DNA of 64,000 nucleotides from DASXYG01 sp036502625 (lineage in GTDB: Bacteria; Actinomycetota; Actinomycetes; Streptosporangiales; Streptosporangiaceae): assembly GCA_036502625.1 (NCBI GenBank), contig DASXYG010000081.1, positions 3,785 to 67,784 on the forward strand, given 5' to 3'. The translations under genes and the position numbers were made by a program. Numbering within the stretch: position 1 is the stretch's first letter; every line of letters starts with the position of its first letter. Shown piece by piece: positions 24,519 to 32,873 of the stretch. The notes under the pieces were generated by a model that saw nothing but the letters and a program-made list of their open reading frames with translations, was not told the origin of the DNA and searched no databases.

Positions 24519-26602
24519 TGCGGGTCGGCGTCGACATCGGCGGCACCTTCACCGACCTGTGCGTGCTCGGCGACGCCGGCATCGTCGCGGTCGGCAAGAC
24601 GCTGACCACGCGCGACGAGCCGGCCCGCGCCGTCGAGGAGGTGCTGCGCGCGACGCTCGCCGAGTCCGGCATCGCCGCGTCGGAGATCACCGGCGTCGTC
24701 CACGGCACGACCCTCGTCACGAACGCGCTGATCGAGCGGAAGGGCGCGCGTACGGCGCTGCTGCTCACCGAGGGGTTCCGCGACATCACCGAGATGGCGC
24801 GCGAGCACCGCTACGAGCTGTACGACCTGATGATCGAGCTGCCCCGCCCGCTCGTCCCCCGCCATCTGCGGTTCGGGGTGCCCGAGCGGATGCTCGCCGA
24901 CGGCACGGTCGCCCGTGAGCTGGACACCGCGTACGTCGAGCGGCTGGCGCGCGAGCTCGACGCCGCCGGGGTGGACGCCGTGGCGATCTGCTTCCTGCAC
25001 GGCTTCACCAACCCGGCGCACGAGCGCGCCGCCGCGGAGATCGTCCGCCGGGTGGCGCCGCGGCTGCGCGTGGCGCTGTCGTCGGAGGTCGTACCGGAGA
25101 TCCGCGAGTACGAACGGGCCTCCACGACCTGCGCGAACGTGTACGTCCAGGGGCTGGCCGAGCGCTACCTCACCGACCTGCGGCGGCGGCTCGCGGGGCT
25201 GGGCATCGCCGCGCCGCCGCACATCATGCTGTCCAACGGCGGCGTCGCGACGGTCGACACCGCGGCCGCGTTCCCCATCCGCATGCTGGAGTCGGGCCCG
25301 GCCGGCGGCGCGCTGGCCGCCGCCGCGTTCGGCGCCGCCGAAGGCCGCGCGGACCTGCTCGCGTTCGACATGGGCGGCACCACGGCCAAGCTGTGCGTGA
25401 TCGACGACGGCGAGCCGCTGATCACCCACGAGTTCGAGGTGGACCGCGTCTACCGGCTGCGGCCCGGGTCGGGCCTGCCGGTGAAGGTGCCGGTCATCGA
25501 CATGATCGAGATCGGCGTGGGCGGCGGGTCGATCGCCCGGGTGAACGCGCTCGGGCTGCTGACCGTCGGCCCCGACTCGGCCGGCTCCGAGCCCGGCCCC
25601 GTCTGCTACGGCCGCGGCGGCACCGACCCCACGGTCACCGACGCCGACCTCGTGCTCGGCTACCTCGACCCGGCGTACTTCCTCGGCGGCCGCATGGCGC
25701 TGGACGCCGACGCCGCGTGGGCCGCCGTACGCGACCGGGTCGCCGTACCACTCGGCGTGGACGTGCCGGAGGCGGCGTGGGGCATCCACACGACCGTCGA
25801 CCAGGACATGGCCAACGCCGCGCGCGTGCACGCCGTCGAGCGCGGCCAGGACCCGTCCGGGCTGCCGCTGTTCACGTTCGGCGGCGCCGGCCCGGTGCAC
25901 GGCGCCGGGGTGGCCGCGGCGCTGGCCGCGTCCCGCGTGGTCACGCCGCCGGGCGCGGGCGTGATGAGCGCCGTCGGCATGCTGACCGCGCCGACCGCGT
26001 TCGACTTCGTCCGTACGGCGCACGCCCTGGTCGCCGACCTCACACCGGAGACCGTGGACGCGATCTTCGCGGAGATGGAGGACGAGGGCGCGCGGCTGCT
26101 CGGCGAGTCGGGCGTGCCCGGCGGCGAGGTGGCGCACGCGCGGTTCGCGGAGATGCGCTACTCCGGGCAGGGCGCGGAGATCCGCGTGCCGGTGCCGCCG
26201 GGCGGGGAGCGCGGCGCGCTGGCCGAGGCGTTCGCCGACGCGTACCGGCGGCTGTACGCCAGGCCCGGACCCGACGTACCGGTCGAGGTGCTGAGCTGGC
26301 GGCTGGTGTCCAGCGGCCCGCCGCCCCAGGTCGCGCTGCGGCTTCCCGAGGAGGCCGTCGGGGGCGAGGCGCGCAAGGGCGTGCGGAAGGCGTACTTCCC
26401 CGGCCCGTCCGGCACCTCGGGCGGCTACGTCGACACCCCCGTGTACGACCGCTACGCGCTGGCGCCCGGCTCCGCCGTCGAGGGCCCGGCGCTGGTCGAG
26501 GAGCGGGAGTCCACGCTGGTCGTGCCGCCGGGCGCGGTGTGCGCGGTCGCGCCCGACTCCAGCCTGATCGTGGATCTTCGTACGGAGGCGCCCGATGCGT
26601 GA
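24518..26602 (+). CDS. hyuA: Hydantoinase/oxoprolinase subunit A (HyuA)
   Basis: The ATP-dependent subunit of a cyclic-amide or carboxylase-type enzyme (N-methylhydantoinase, 5-oxoprolinase, acetone/acetophenone carboxylase relatives), 694 residues. ASKHA-fold ATP motifs are visible: MRVGVDIGGTFTDLCVLG at the start, GTTLVTNALIERKG, LAFDMGGTTAKLCVI in the middle and GGAGPVHGAGVAAAL. Other family markers are MLESGPAGGALAAA and IDMIEIGVGGGSIA. It overlaps hyuB by 8 bp, so the two subunits are made together. The neighbouring ThDP enzyme and MFS carrier suggest a dedicated catabolic unit; the substrate is not evident. Confidence 0.93.
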   Translation: MRVGVDIGGTFTDLCVLGDAGIVAVGKTLTTRDEPARAVEEVLRATLAESGIAASEITGVVHGTTLVTNALIERKGARTALLLTEGFRDITEMAREHRYELYDLMIELPRPLVPRHLRFGVPERMLADGTVARELDTAYVERLARELDAAGVDAVAICFLHGFTNPAHERAAAEIVRRVAPRLRVALSSEVVPEIREYERASTTCANVYVQGLAERYLTDLRRRLAGLGIAAPPHIMLSNGGVATVDTAAAFPIRMLESGPAGGALAAAAFGAAEGRADLLAFDMGGTTAKLCVIDDGEPLITHEFEVDRVYRLRPGSGLPVKVPVIDMIEIGVGGGSIARVNALGLLTVGPDSAGSEPGPVCYGRGGTDPTVTDADLVLGYLDPAYFLGGRMALDADAAWAAVRDRVAVPLGVDVPEAAWGIHTTVDQDMANAARVHAVERGQDPSGLPLFTFGGAGPVHGAGVAAALAASRVVTPPGAGVMSAVGMLTAPTAFDFVRTAHALVADLTPETVDAIFAEMEDEGARLLGESGVPGGEVAHARFAEMRYSGQGAEIRVPVPPGGERGALAEAFADAYRRLYARPGPDVPVEVLSWRLVSSGPPPQVALRLPEEAVGGEARKGVRKAYFPGPSGTSGGYVDTPVYDRYALAPGSAVEGPALVEERESTLVVPPGAVCAVAPDSSLIVDLRTEAPDA

Positions 26603-28319
26603 CCCGATCCTCGTCGGCGTGATCGGCAACCGGCTCGCGTCGATCCTCAACGAGCAGCAGTCCGCGCTGGTCAACACCGCGTTCAGCGCGGTCGTCCGGG
26701 AGTCGCTCGACCTCGCGTGCGGCGTGTTCGACTCCCGCGGCGAGATGGTCGGCCAGTCCGTCGGCGGCACGCCCGGCCACATCAACGCGATGGCCACCGG
26801 CATGCGCCACTTCGTCGCGGCGTACCCGCCCGAGCGGCTGGTCCCCGGCGACGTCCTGCTCACCAACGACCCGTGGCTGACCGCCGGCCAGGTCAACGAC
26901 TTCACCGTGGCCACCCCGGTGTTCCGCGGCGAGGCGCTGGTCGCCTGGTTCGCCACCTGCTGCCACGCGCCGGACATCGGCGGCCGCATCCTGTCCGCCG
27001 CCGCGACCGAGGTGTACGAGGAGGGCCTGCGGCTGCCGATCATGCGGCTGTTCCACGCGGGCCAGGTCAACGAGGACCTCATCGCGATCGTCAGGGAGAA
27101 CGTCCGTACGCCCGACGAGACGATCGGCGACCTGTACGCCCAGGTCGCCGCCAACGAGGTGGGCGCGCGCAGCCTGCTGGGCCTGATGGAGGAGTTCGGG
27201 CTCGCCACCATCGACCCGGTCGCCGACGAGATCATGGCCCGCTCGGAGACCGCGCTGCGCCGCGCGCTGGCCGCCATGCCGGACGGCACCCACACCGCGC
27301 GGCTGGAGACCGACGGCTTCGGCGAGGAGACGCTGCTCCTCCAGGCCGCCGTGACGATCGCCGGGGACGAGATCCACATCGACTTCGCGGGCTCGTCGCC
27401 GGAGAGCCGCTACGGCATCAACGTGGTGCTGAACTACACCCGCGCGTACGCCTCGTTCGCGGTGAAGGCGGCCATCGCGCCCGAGGTGCCGCACAACGCG
27501 GGCTCGTTCCGTCCCGTCCACGTCACCGCGCCGTCCGGGTCCGTGCTGAACTGCCGGCCGCCGGCCCCGGTCGCGTCCCGCCACCTGGTCGGCCACTTCC
27601 TGCCGAGCCTGCTGTTCACCGCCCTGCAGCCCGCCATGCCCGGGAAGCTGCTCGCGCAGAGCGCCGACGCGCTGTGGATGACCGTCTGGCGCGGCCGCAC
27701 CCCGGACGACGCCGAGTTCATGGAGACCGTCTTCCAGGCCGGCGGCGCGGGCGGGCGGGCGGTCAAGGACGGCCTGTCCACCACCGGCTTCCCGACCGGC
27801 GTACGCGCCGCGCCCACCGAGGTCATCGAGACCCTGACCCCGCTGGTGCAGCTCCGCCGCGAGCTGCGCCCCGACTCCGGCGGCGCGGGCGAATGGCGCG
27901 GCGGGCTCGGCCAGTTCACCGACGTGGAGTGCCGTACGGAGACCGAGTGGACGGTCAACGCCAACATCGACCGCACCCTGTTCCCCGCGTCGGGCGCGGC
28001 CGGCGGCGGAGCGGGCGCGGTCGGCTCGATCACCCGCGCCGACGGCAGCCCGATCCCGCGCAAGCAGCTCGTCCGCCTGTCCCCGTCCGACCGCGTCCAG
28101 CTCCAGATGCCCGGCGGCGGCGGCTACGGCGACCCGTACGACCGCGACCCGTCGCTGGTCCTGCGCGACGTCGTGGACGGCTACGTGTCGGTGGAGGCGG
28201 CCCGCGCGGCGTACGGCGTCGCGGTCCGCTACACCGGCCCCGCGGACGCCCTGGTGCGCCCGCCGTCGGCGTACGAGCTCGACGACGCGGAGACCGCGCG
28301 GCTGCGGGGCCGCGGCTAG
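26595..28319 (+). CDS. hyuB: Hydantoinase/oxoprolinase subunit B (HyuB)
   Basis: The 574-residue partner of HyuA, following GGAGG at good spacing. Family signatures include NRLASILNEQQSALVNTAFS, RESLDLACGVFDSRGEMVGQ, HINAMATGMRHFV, LLTNDPWLTAGQVNDFTV, and the C-terminal glycine-rich QMPGGGGYGDPYDRDP. HyuB carries the ring-opening or carboxylation active site in this family, with HyuA supplying ATP. It ends the operon; a response-regulator gene starts 35 bp later on the same strand and could be read through. Confidence 0.93.
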   Translation: MRDPILVGVIGNRLASILNEQQSALVNTAFSAVVRESLDLACGVFDSRGEMVGQSVGGTPGHINAMATGMRHFVAAYPPERLVPGDVLLTNDPWLTAGQVNDFTVATPVFRGEALVAWFATCCHAPDIGGRILSAAATEVYEEGLRLPIMRLFHAGQVNEDLIAIVRENVRTPDETIGDLYAQVAANEVGARSLLGLMEEFGLATIDPVADEIMARSETALRRALAAMPDGTHTARLETDGFGEETLLLQAAVTIAGDEIHIDFAGSSPESRYGINVVLNYTRAYASFAVKAAIAPEVPHNAGSFRPVHVTAPSGSVLNCRPPAPVASRHLVGHFLPSLLFTALQPAMPGKLLAQSADALWMTVWRGRTPDDAEFMETVFQAGGAGGRAVKDGLSTTGFPTGVRAAPTEVIETLTPLVQLRRELRPDSGGAGEWRGGLGQFTDVECRTETEWTVNANIDRTLFPASGAAGGGAGAVGSITRADGSPIPRKQLVRLSPSDRVQLQMPGGGGYGDPYDRDPSLVLRDVVDGYVSVEAARAAYGVAVRYTGPADALVRPPSAYELDDAETARLRGRG

Positions 28320-28354
28320 CGGCGGGCCCGGCCGGCGGCGCTACTGTGCTGAGC

Positions 28355-28960
28355 GTGATCAGAGTCTTGCTGGCCGAGGACATGCACCTGATCCGGGGCG
28401 CGCTCGCGGCGCTGCTGGCGGCCGAGCCCGACATCGAGGTCGTCGCCGAGGTCGCGTCGGGTGACGCGGTGGCGGGGGCGGCGCTGGAGCACCGGCCCGA
28501 CGTCGCGGTGCTGGACGTCCAGATGCCCGGCATCGACGGGATCGAGGCGGCCGTACGGCTCACCGGCACGCTGCCCGACTGCAAGGTGCTGATCCTCACG
28601 CAGCTCAGCCGGCCGGAGCTGCTGCGCCGTGCGCTGGCCGCCGACCTGCCGGGCTTCCTGCTGAAGGACGCGCCGCGCGCGGAGCTGGCCGACGCGATCC
28701 GCCGGGTGGCGGCCGGCGAGCGCGTCATCGACCCGAAGCTCGCCGCCGCCACGATCCGCGCCCGCCCGAACCCGCTGACCGACCGCGAGGCCGCGGTGCT
28801 GAAGCTGGCCGCGATGGGCGACGACCTCTCCGAGATCGCCGCCAAGCTCTACCTCTCCAGGGGCACCGTACGGAACTACCTCGCCGCCATCGTCACCAAG
28901 CTGAACGCCCGCAACCGCCTCGACGCCGTCCGCATCGCCGCCGAGGCCGGCTGGATCTAG
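28355..28960 (+). CDS. NarL/FixJ-type response regulator, no kinase nearby
   Basis: A 201-residue two-domain regulator. The receiver domain has the acidic pocket (RVLLAEDMH), the phospho-acceptor Asp in DVAVLDVQMPGIDG and the conserved Lys in GFLLKDAPR. The LuxR-type DNA-binding domain has PLTDREAAVLKLAAMGDDL, SEIAAKLYLSRGTVRNYLAA and KLNARNRLDAVRIA. It resembles DesR-type regulators, which are normally encoded beside a DesK-like histidine kinase, but none is adjacent. Start GTG 28355 (GTG 28346 is also possible). It lies just downstream of hyuB. Confidence 0.9.
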   Translation: MIRVLLAEDMHLIRGALAALLAAEPDIEVVAEVASGDAVAGAALEHRPDVAVLDVQMPGIDGIEAAVRLTGTLPDCKVLILTQLSRPELLRRALAADLPGFLLKDAPRAELADAIRRVAAGERVIDPKLAAATIRARPNPLTDREAAVLKLAAMGDDLSEIAAKLYLSRGTVRNYLAAIVTKLNARNRLDAVRIAAEAGWI

Positions 28961-28973
28961 GGGGCGGGGCGCC

Positions 28974-30023
28974 TCAGCGCCAGGGGAGGACGCACACCGG
29001 GGACGGCGTCTCGACGGACGCCGTCTGCTTGAGCAGGCCGGTGGACGGGTCGCGGTCGAAGACCGTGACGCGGTCGCTCCGCTCGTTCGCGGCGTAGAGG
29101 TGGCCGCCGATCATCGCGATGTCGCGCGGGCCCGTGCCGCCCGAGGGGACCTCGGCTACCTTGCGGAGGTGGTCGCCCGTCGTGGCGAACACCGTGATGG
29201 AGTCGGGGCCGCGGTTGGAGACGTACACGAAGCGGCCGTCCGGCGAGATCACGACCGCGGCGGCGAGGTTGGGGCCGTGGTCGTCGGTGAGCGGGTGGGT
29301 GCCGAGGACCGTGAGGGCGCCGTCGCCGGCCGGGCGCAGCACCGTCAGCGTGCCCGCCAGCTCGCCGACCAGGTACGCGAGCCCGGACGGCGCGAAGGCC
29401 AGATGGCGCGGGCCGGTGCCGGGCGGCAGGTGGGTGACGTACAGCGGGCGGAGCCGGCCGTCGTGGGCGCTCATGCCGTACGTACGGACGGTGTCGTTGC
29501 CGAGGTCGGCGGCCAGGAGGTGGCGGCCGTCCGGGGTGAACCGCGTCATATGGACGTGCGGGCCCTCCTGCCGGCCGGTCACCGGGCCGCCGCCGATGTG
29601 GCGTACGAGGTCGCGGCGGGGGAGCAGCGCGCCGTCGTCGCCGATCGGGTGGACGGACAGGCTGCCGCCGGTGTAGTTGGCGGCCGCGAGGTAGCGGCCC
29701 GTGGGGTCGACGGCGAGATGGCACGGGTCGGCGCCGCCGGTGGGTTGCCGGCTCGCCTCGCGCATGGCCCCCTCGGCCGTGTCGACACCGATCGCGACGA
29801 CCTGCCCGTCTTCGCGCTCGCTGACCGCGTACAGCACGGGCAGCGACGGGTGGGCGGCGAGGTACGACGGCTCCGCCACCGCGACGGCCGGACCGGCCGG
29901 GGTCAGCCCGCCGGTCTCCGGGTCGCGGTCCCAGGCGGTGACGCCGTCGGCGCGGCCGCGGCCCGCGCCGTCGCCCGGCTCCGCGCCCCAGCTTGTGTAC
30001 GAACCGATGAACACACGTCGCAT
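28974..30023 (-). CDS. Lactonase family protein (6-phosphogluconolactonase-like beta-propeller)
   Basis: A 349-residue seven-bladed beta-propeller of the Pgl/carboxy-cis,cis-muconate cyclase group. It starts VFIGSYTSWGAEPGDG and contains blade repeats such as YLAAHPSLPVLYAVSE, DPCHLAVDPTGRYLAAANYT, HVHMTRFTPDGRHLLAADLG, GPRHLAFAPSGLAYLV and DGRFVYVSNRGPDSITVF. In E. coli the family member hydrolyses 6-phosphogluconolactone; actinobacterial paralogues are more varied. It stands alone, convergent with the response regulator, and does not sit with pentose-phosphate genes. Confidence 0.9.
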   Translation of the reverse strand: MRRVFIGSYTSWGAEPGDGAGRGRADGVTAWDRDPETGGLTPAGPAVAVAEPSYLAAHPSLPVLYAVSEREDGQVVAIGVDTAEGAMREASRQPTGGADPCHLAVDPTGRYLAAANYTGGSLSVHPIGDDGALLPRRDLVRHIGGGPVTGRQEGPHVHMTRFTPDGRHLLAADLGNDTVRTYGMSAHDGRLRPLYVTHLPPGTGPRHLAFAPSGLAYLVGELAGTLTVLRPAGDGALTVLGTHPLTDDHGPNLAAAVVISPDGRFVYVSNRGPDSITVFATTGDHLRKVAEVPSGGTGPRDIAMIGGHLYAANERSDRVTVFDRDPSTGLLKQTASVETPSPVCVLPWR

Positions 30024-30211
30024 GCCGCACCAATCAACGCTGAAGGACGGGGGTCTGCCCCTTGCCGTCCGGCCATTGTCCCCGGTGGCCGTCCAGGCCG
30101 CAGTGCCGCGTCGCCACCTTCGCCAACCGATGTGCGGCGCTCCGCGTGATCCGCTAGGTTGCTCTCGTTTTGTCCCATATTCGAGTTGCCTGATGTGATC
30201 GGGGGATGTCC

Positions 30212-31657
30212 ATGGGCCGGAAGTCGCGGATCATCGCGGCGGGTTCGGCGGTGGCCGCCGTGGCGGGCGCCGCGGTCGCGATCGCCGGTTCGGCCTCGGC
30301 GGCGCCCCCGCCGAAGCCCGCCAACGACGCGCGCGTTCCCGCCGTCCGCTCGGCGCAGGCCGCCGCGCCCAAGGCGGCCGCGGCCGCCCCGGCGTCCGGC
30401 AAGGTCGCCATCACCGGCCAGTACCAGTCGACGAACTACTACTGCGTGCCGGCGTCCAGTTCGGTGAGCCTGGCCACGTTCGGCGTCAAGGTCAGCCAGT
30501 CGAGCCTGGCCTCGCAGATGAAGACCACCCCGGCCGACGGCACGTCCGGCGCGAACTCCCTGCCGGTGCTGAACAAGTACACCCTGCCGCAGGGCTACGG
30601 CTACCGCTTCGCCGACGTCTCCACCGGCACGAAGATGCTCGACGCCGTGGCGTACGACGTGGGCACGCTCAAGCGCGCGGCCGTGCTCGGCGTGTGGATG
30701 GAGAAGCTGCCCTGGAACTCCGGCATGTCCGGCAGCAAGATCGGCCACGCGATCGTCGTCTACGGCTACGACAAGACCGCGAAGACCGTCACCGTGTGGG
30801 ACCCCTGGAAGGCCACCGGCGGCACCCACACCATCGCCGCCGACAAGCTGGCGTCGGTCTCCCAGACGAACGGCCTCGACTACGTCACCGGCCACCGCGA
30901 CTACTCCCTGACGAACGCCGGCGACCTCACCGGTGACGGCGTCGCCGATGCCGTGGCCATCGACCGCGCCGACAACAAGCTCTACCGCTACACCGGCCCG
31001 ACGTTCGCCGACCGCGCCCTGCTCGACGGCCGGAGCTGGCAGAACATGACCCAGGTGACCGGCGTCGGCGATGTCAACGGCGACGGCCGCCCCGACCTCG
31101 TGGCGGTCGGCCCGTCCGGCGTGCTGCACCTCTACCACGGCACCGCCTCCGGCATCGACACCGGCGCCGTCATCGACAAGCGCGACTGGAACACCGTCAC
31201 GCAGCTCACCGCGGTCGGCGACCCGGGCGGCAAGGGCCGCCGCACGCTCGTCGCGGTCGGCAAGACCAGCGGCGCGCTGACCCGGTTCGCGTGGTCCGGC
31301 GCGGCGACCCTGGCCGCCGGCCAGAAGATCGACAGCCGCGACTGGAACACCGTCCAGGAGGTCACGTCCGTCGGCGACCTCGACGGCGACGGCAAGAACG
31401 GCGACCTCGTGGCGATCGGCAAGTCCGCCGGCGACATGTACCTGTTCCCGCAGTCGGCGTCCGGCTACGCCACCGGCAAGAAGATCGGCCACGACTGGCT
31501 GGCCGACCGCTCCCTGACCGGCGTCGGCGACGTCGACAAGGACGGCCACCCGGACCTCGGCATGGTCATGAACGGCTCCGGCGCCATGTTCGTCTACGCC
31601 GGGACGTCCGGCGCGTACGGCAACCGCCAGCAGGTCAGCACCGGCTGGAACGGCTGA
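30212..31657 (+). CDS. Secreted C39-like cysteine peptidase domain with C-terminal FG-GAP/VCBS repeats
   Basis: A 481-residue exported protein; ATG 30212 has GGGGG six bases upstream (an ATG two codons earlier is possible). A signal peptide (IIAAGSAVAAVAGAAVAIAG, cut near SASA) is followed by an Ala/Pro-rich spacer and a papain-like C39 domain with Cys78 (NYYCVPASSSVSLATFG), His179 (KIGHAIVVYGYD) and Asp197 (VWDPWK). From about residue 230 there are five beta-propeller-type repeats with calcium-binding-like loops (DLTGDGVADAVAID, DVNGDGRPDLVAVG, DLDGDGKNGDLVAIG, DVDKDGHPDLGMV). It probably acts outside the cell on a surface or polymer target. Confidence 0.85.
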   Translation: MGRKSRIIAAGSAVAAVAGAAVAIAGSASAAPPPKPANDARVPAVRSAQAAAPKAAAAAPASGKVAITGQYQSTNYYCVPASSSVSLATFGVKVSQSSLASQMKTTPADGTSGANSLPVLNKYTLPQGYGYRFADVSTGTKMLDAVAYDVGTLKRAAVLGVWMEKLPWNSGMSGSKIGHAIVVYGYDKTAKTVTVWDPWKATGGTHTIAADKLASVSQTNGLDYVTGHRDYSLTNAGDLTGDGVADAVAIDRADNKLYRYTGPTFADRALLDGRSWQNMTQVTGVGDVNGDGRPDLVAVGPSGVLHLYHGTASGIDTGAVIDKRDWNTVTQLTAVGDPGGKGRRTLVAVGKTSGALTRFAWSGAATLAAGQKIDSRDWNTVQEVTSVGDLDGDGKNGDLVAIGKSAGDMYLFPQSASGYATGKKIGHDWLADRSLTGVGDVDKDGHPDLGMVMNGSGAMFVYAGTSGAYGNRQQVSTGWNG

Positions 31658-31666
31658 CGACCCGGT

Positions 31667-31699
31667 GCGGCGCCGCCCCCTCGCCGGGGACGGCGCCGC
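31667..31699. terminator. Bidirectional hairpin between convergent genes
   Basis: GCGGCGCCG pairs with CGGCGCCGC (9 bp), with an inner CCCC/GGGG stem around a TCGCC loop. It starts 10 bp after the C39 gene stop and lies 74 bp from the DUF917 stop on the other strand. Confidence 0.7.
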
Positions 31700-31772
31700 T
31701 TCCTCCGGGGGGAAGGGGCCGGGGCTTCGCCGTGGGAGGGTCGGCGTGGGAGGCAGCCTCGGCCCCTGGCCC

Positions 31773-32873
31773 TTATACGCCGGCCTCGATGTGCTCGACC
31801 GGCACGTACGTATCGGGCAGGCCGAAGGCGGCGGGCCCGAATACGTCGAGCGCGGCCGGCGTGCGCATGATCTCCGGGGTGGAGATCGTGAAGACCGTGA
31901 GCCGCTGGCCGTAGCGCAGCGCCTCGGTCGTCACCGGCTCGCCGGTCTCGGAGTCCAGCGTGCAGATGAGGTCCGGCACCACCGCGCGCGTCTCGCCCTC
32001 GGGACCCCGCGCGACCAGGTACTCGTTCTGGAACGTCAGCTCCAGCGACCCGTCGCCGGCGAACGGCTCGATCCGCGCGCGGCCGCGGGCGAAGCCCTCG
32101 ACCGTACGCCGCTCCACGTCGACGACCTTGCCGCGGAACAGCACCGATCCGTGGCTGTAGATCGTGGACGCGAGCATCGCGGACAGCGCGGCGAACGGGT
32201 CGCGGTGCTCCTCGCGGGCCCGGCGCAGCGCCGCGCCGATGCCCTGCGCGAGGCCGAGCGTGCCGTGGATCGCCGTACGCCGGACCTCCGCCGCGGTCAT
32301 CGGGTACATGGAGACGTACGACGCGCCGCCCATGCGGATCGTGACGCCGCGCGCCAGCCACTCCATGCGGTGGTTGGAGTCGGACTCGACCACCGCGGTG
32401 TCGCCCTTCTCGTCGGCGACCGTCATGGGCGTGCCCGGCACCCCGTAGACGTGGAACGTCTCCATCTGCAGCTCGGGGAACGCCCGCCCCATGCCGTCGG
32501 CGTCGACCACCGGGATGTCCAGCAGCGCGGCCATGTACAGCGGGATCATGGAGTTCACCCCGCCGCACTCGACCGGCATCGTGGCCGCCGCCTGCCGCCC
32601 GAGCCGCGTCTCCAGCGCGCGCAGCGCCGTGACGTTCTCCTCGCCGCTCGGCAGCTTCTCCACGATCACCGTGGGCGCGCCCATCATCGACGTCGGGATC
32701 ACCAGGGCGTCGTCGGGCAGCTCGTCCGGGCCGATCACCTGGATGCGCCGGCCCAGCCTGAGCTGCCGTTCGGCCAGCAGCCTGCCGACGTACGGGTCGC
32801 CGCCGCCGCCGGTGCCGAGCACGGCGGCGCCGCGCGCGAGGTCCCTGAGGTCCTCGATGGTCAGTTCGCGCAT
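31773..32873 (-). CDS. DUF917 (S-Me-THD family) protein, first of tandem pair
   Basis: A 366-residue member of PF06032, a family named after an S-methyl thiohydantoin desulfurase. Start ATG 32873, overlapping the upstream paralogue by 13 bp. Conserved pieces: RGAAVLGTGGGGDPYVGRLL, MMGAPTVIVEKLPSGEE, VECGGVNSMIPLYMAALLDI, VVDADGMGRAFPELQMETF, and LDSETGEPVTTEALRYGQRL near the C-terminus. It is the last gene of an operon with a cytosine/purine-type permease, a HyuA-like ATPase and a second DUF917 protein. Breakdown of a hydantoin-like or thiohydantoin-like ring is a fair inference; no biochemical role is proven by the sequence. Confidence 0.9.
   Translation of the reverse strand: MRELTIEDLRDLARGAAVLGTGGGGDPYVGRLLAERQLRLGRRIQVIGPDELPDDALVIPTSMMGAPTVIVEKLPSGEENVTALRALETRLGRQAAATMPVECGGVNSMIPLYMAALLDIPVVDADGMGRAFPELQMETFHVYGVPGTPMTVADEKGDTAVVESDSNHRMEWLARGVTIRMGGASYVSMYPMTAAEVRRTAIHGTLGLAQGIGAALRRAREEHRDPFAALSAMLASTIYSHGSVLFRGKVVDVERRTVEGFARGRARIEPFAGDGSLELTFQNEYLVARGPEGETRAVVPDLICTLDSETGEPVTTEALRYGQRLTVFTISTPEIMRTPAALDVFGPAAFGLPDTYVPVEHIEAGV

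Noticed and set aside
24260..27379. 1039-residue open frame on the minus strand across hyuA/hyuB
   Set aside because: Shadow frame with low-complexity composition; the plus strand has two full family-length proteins with motifs.
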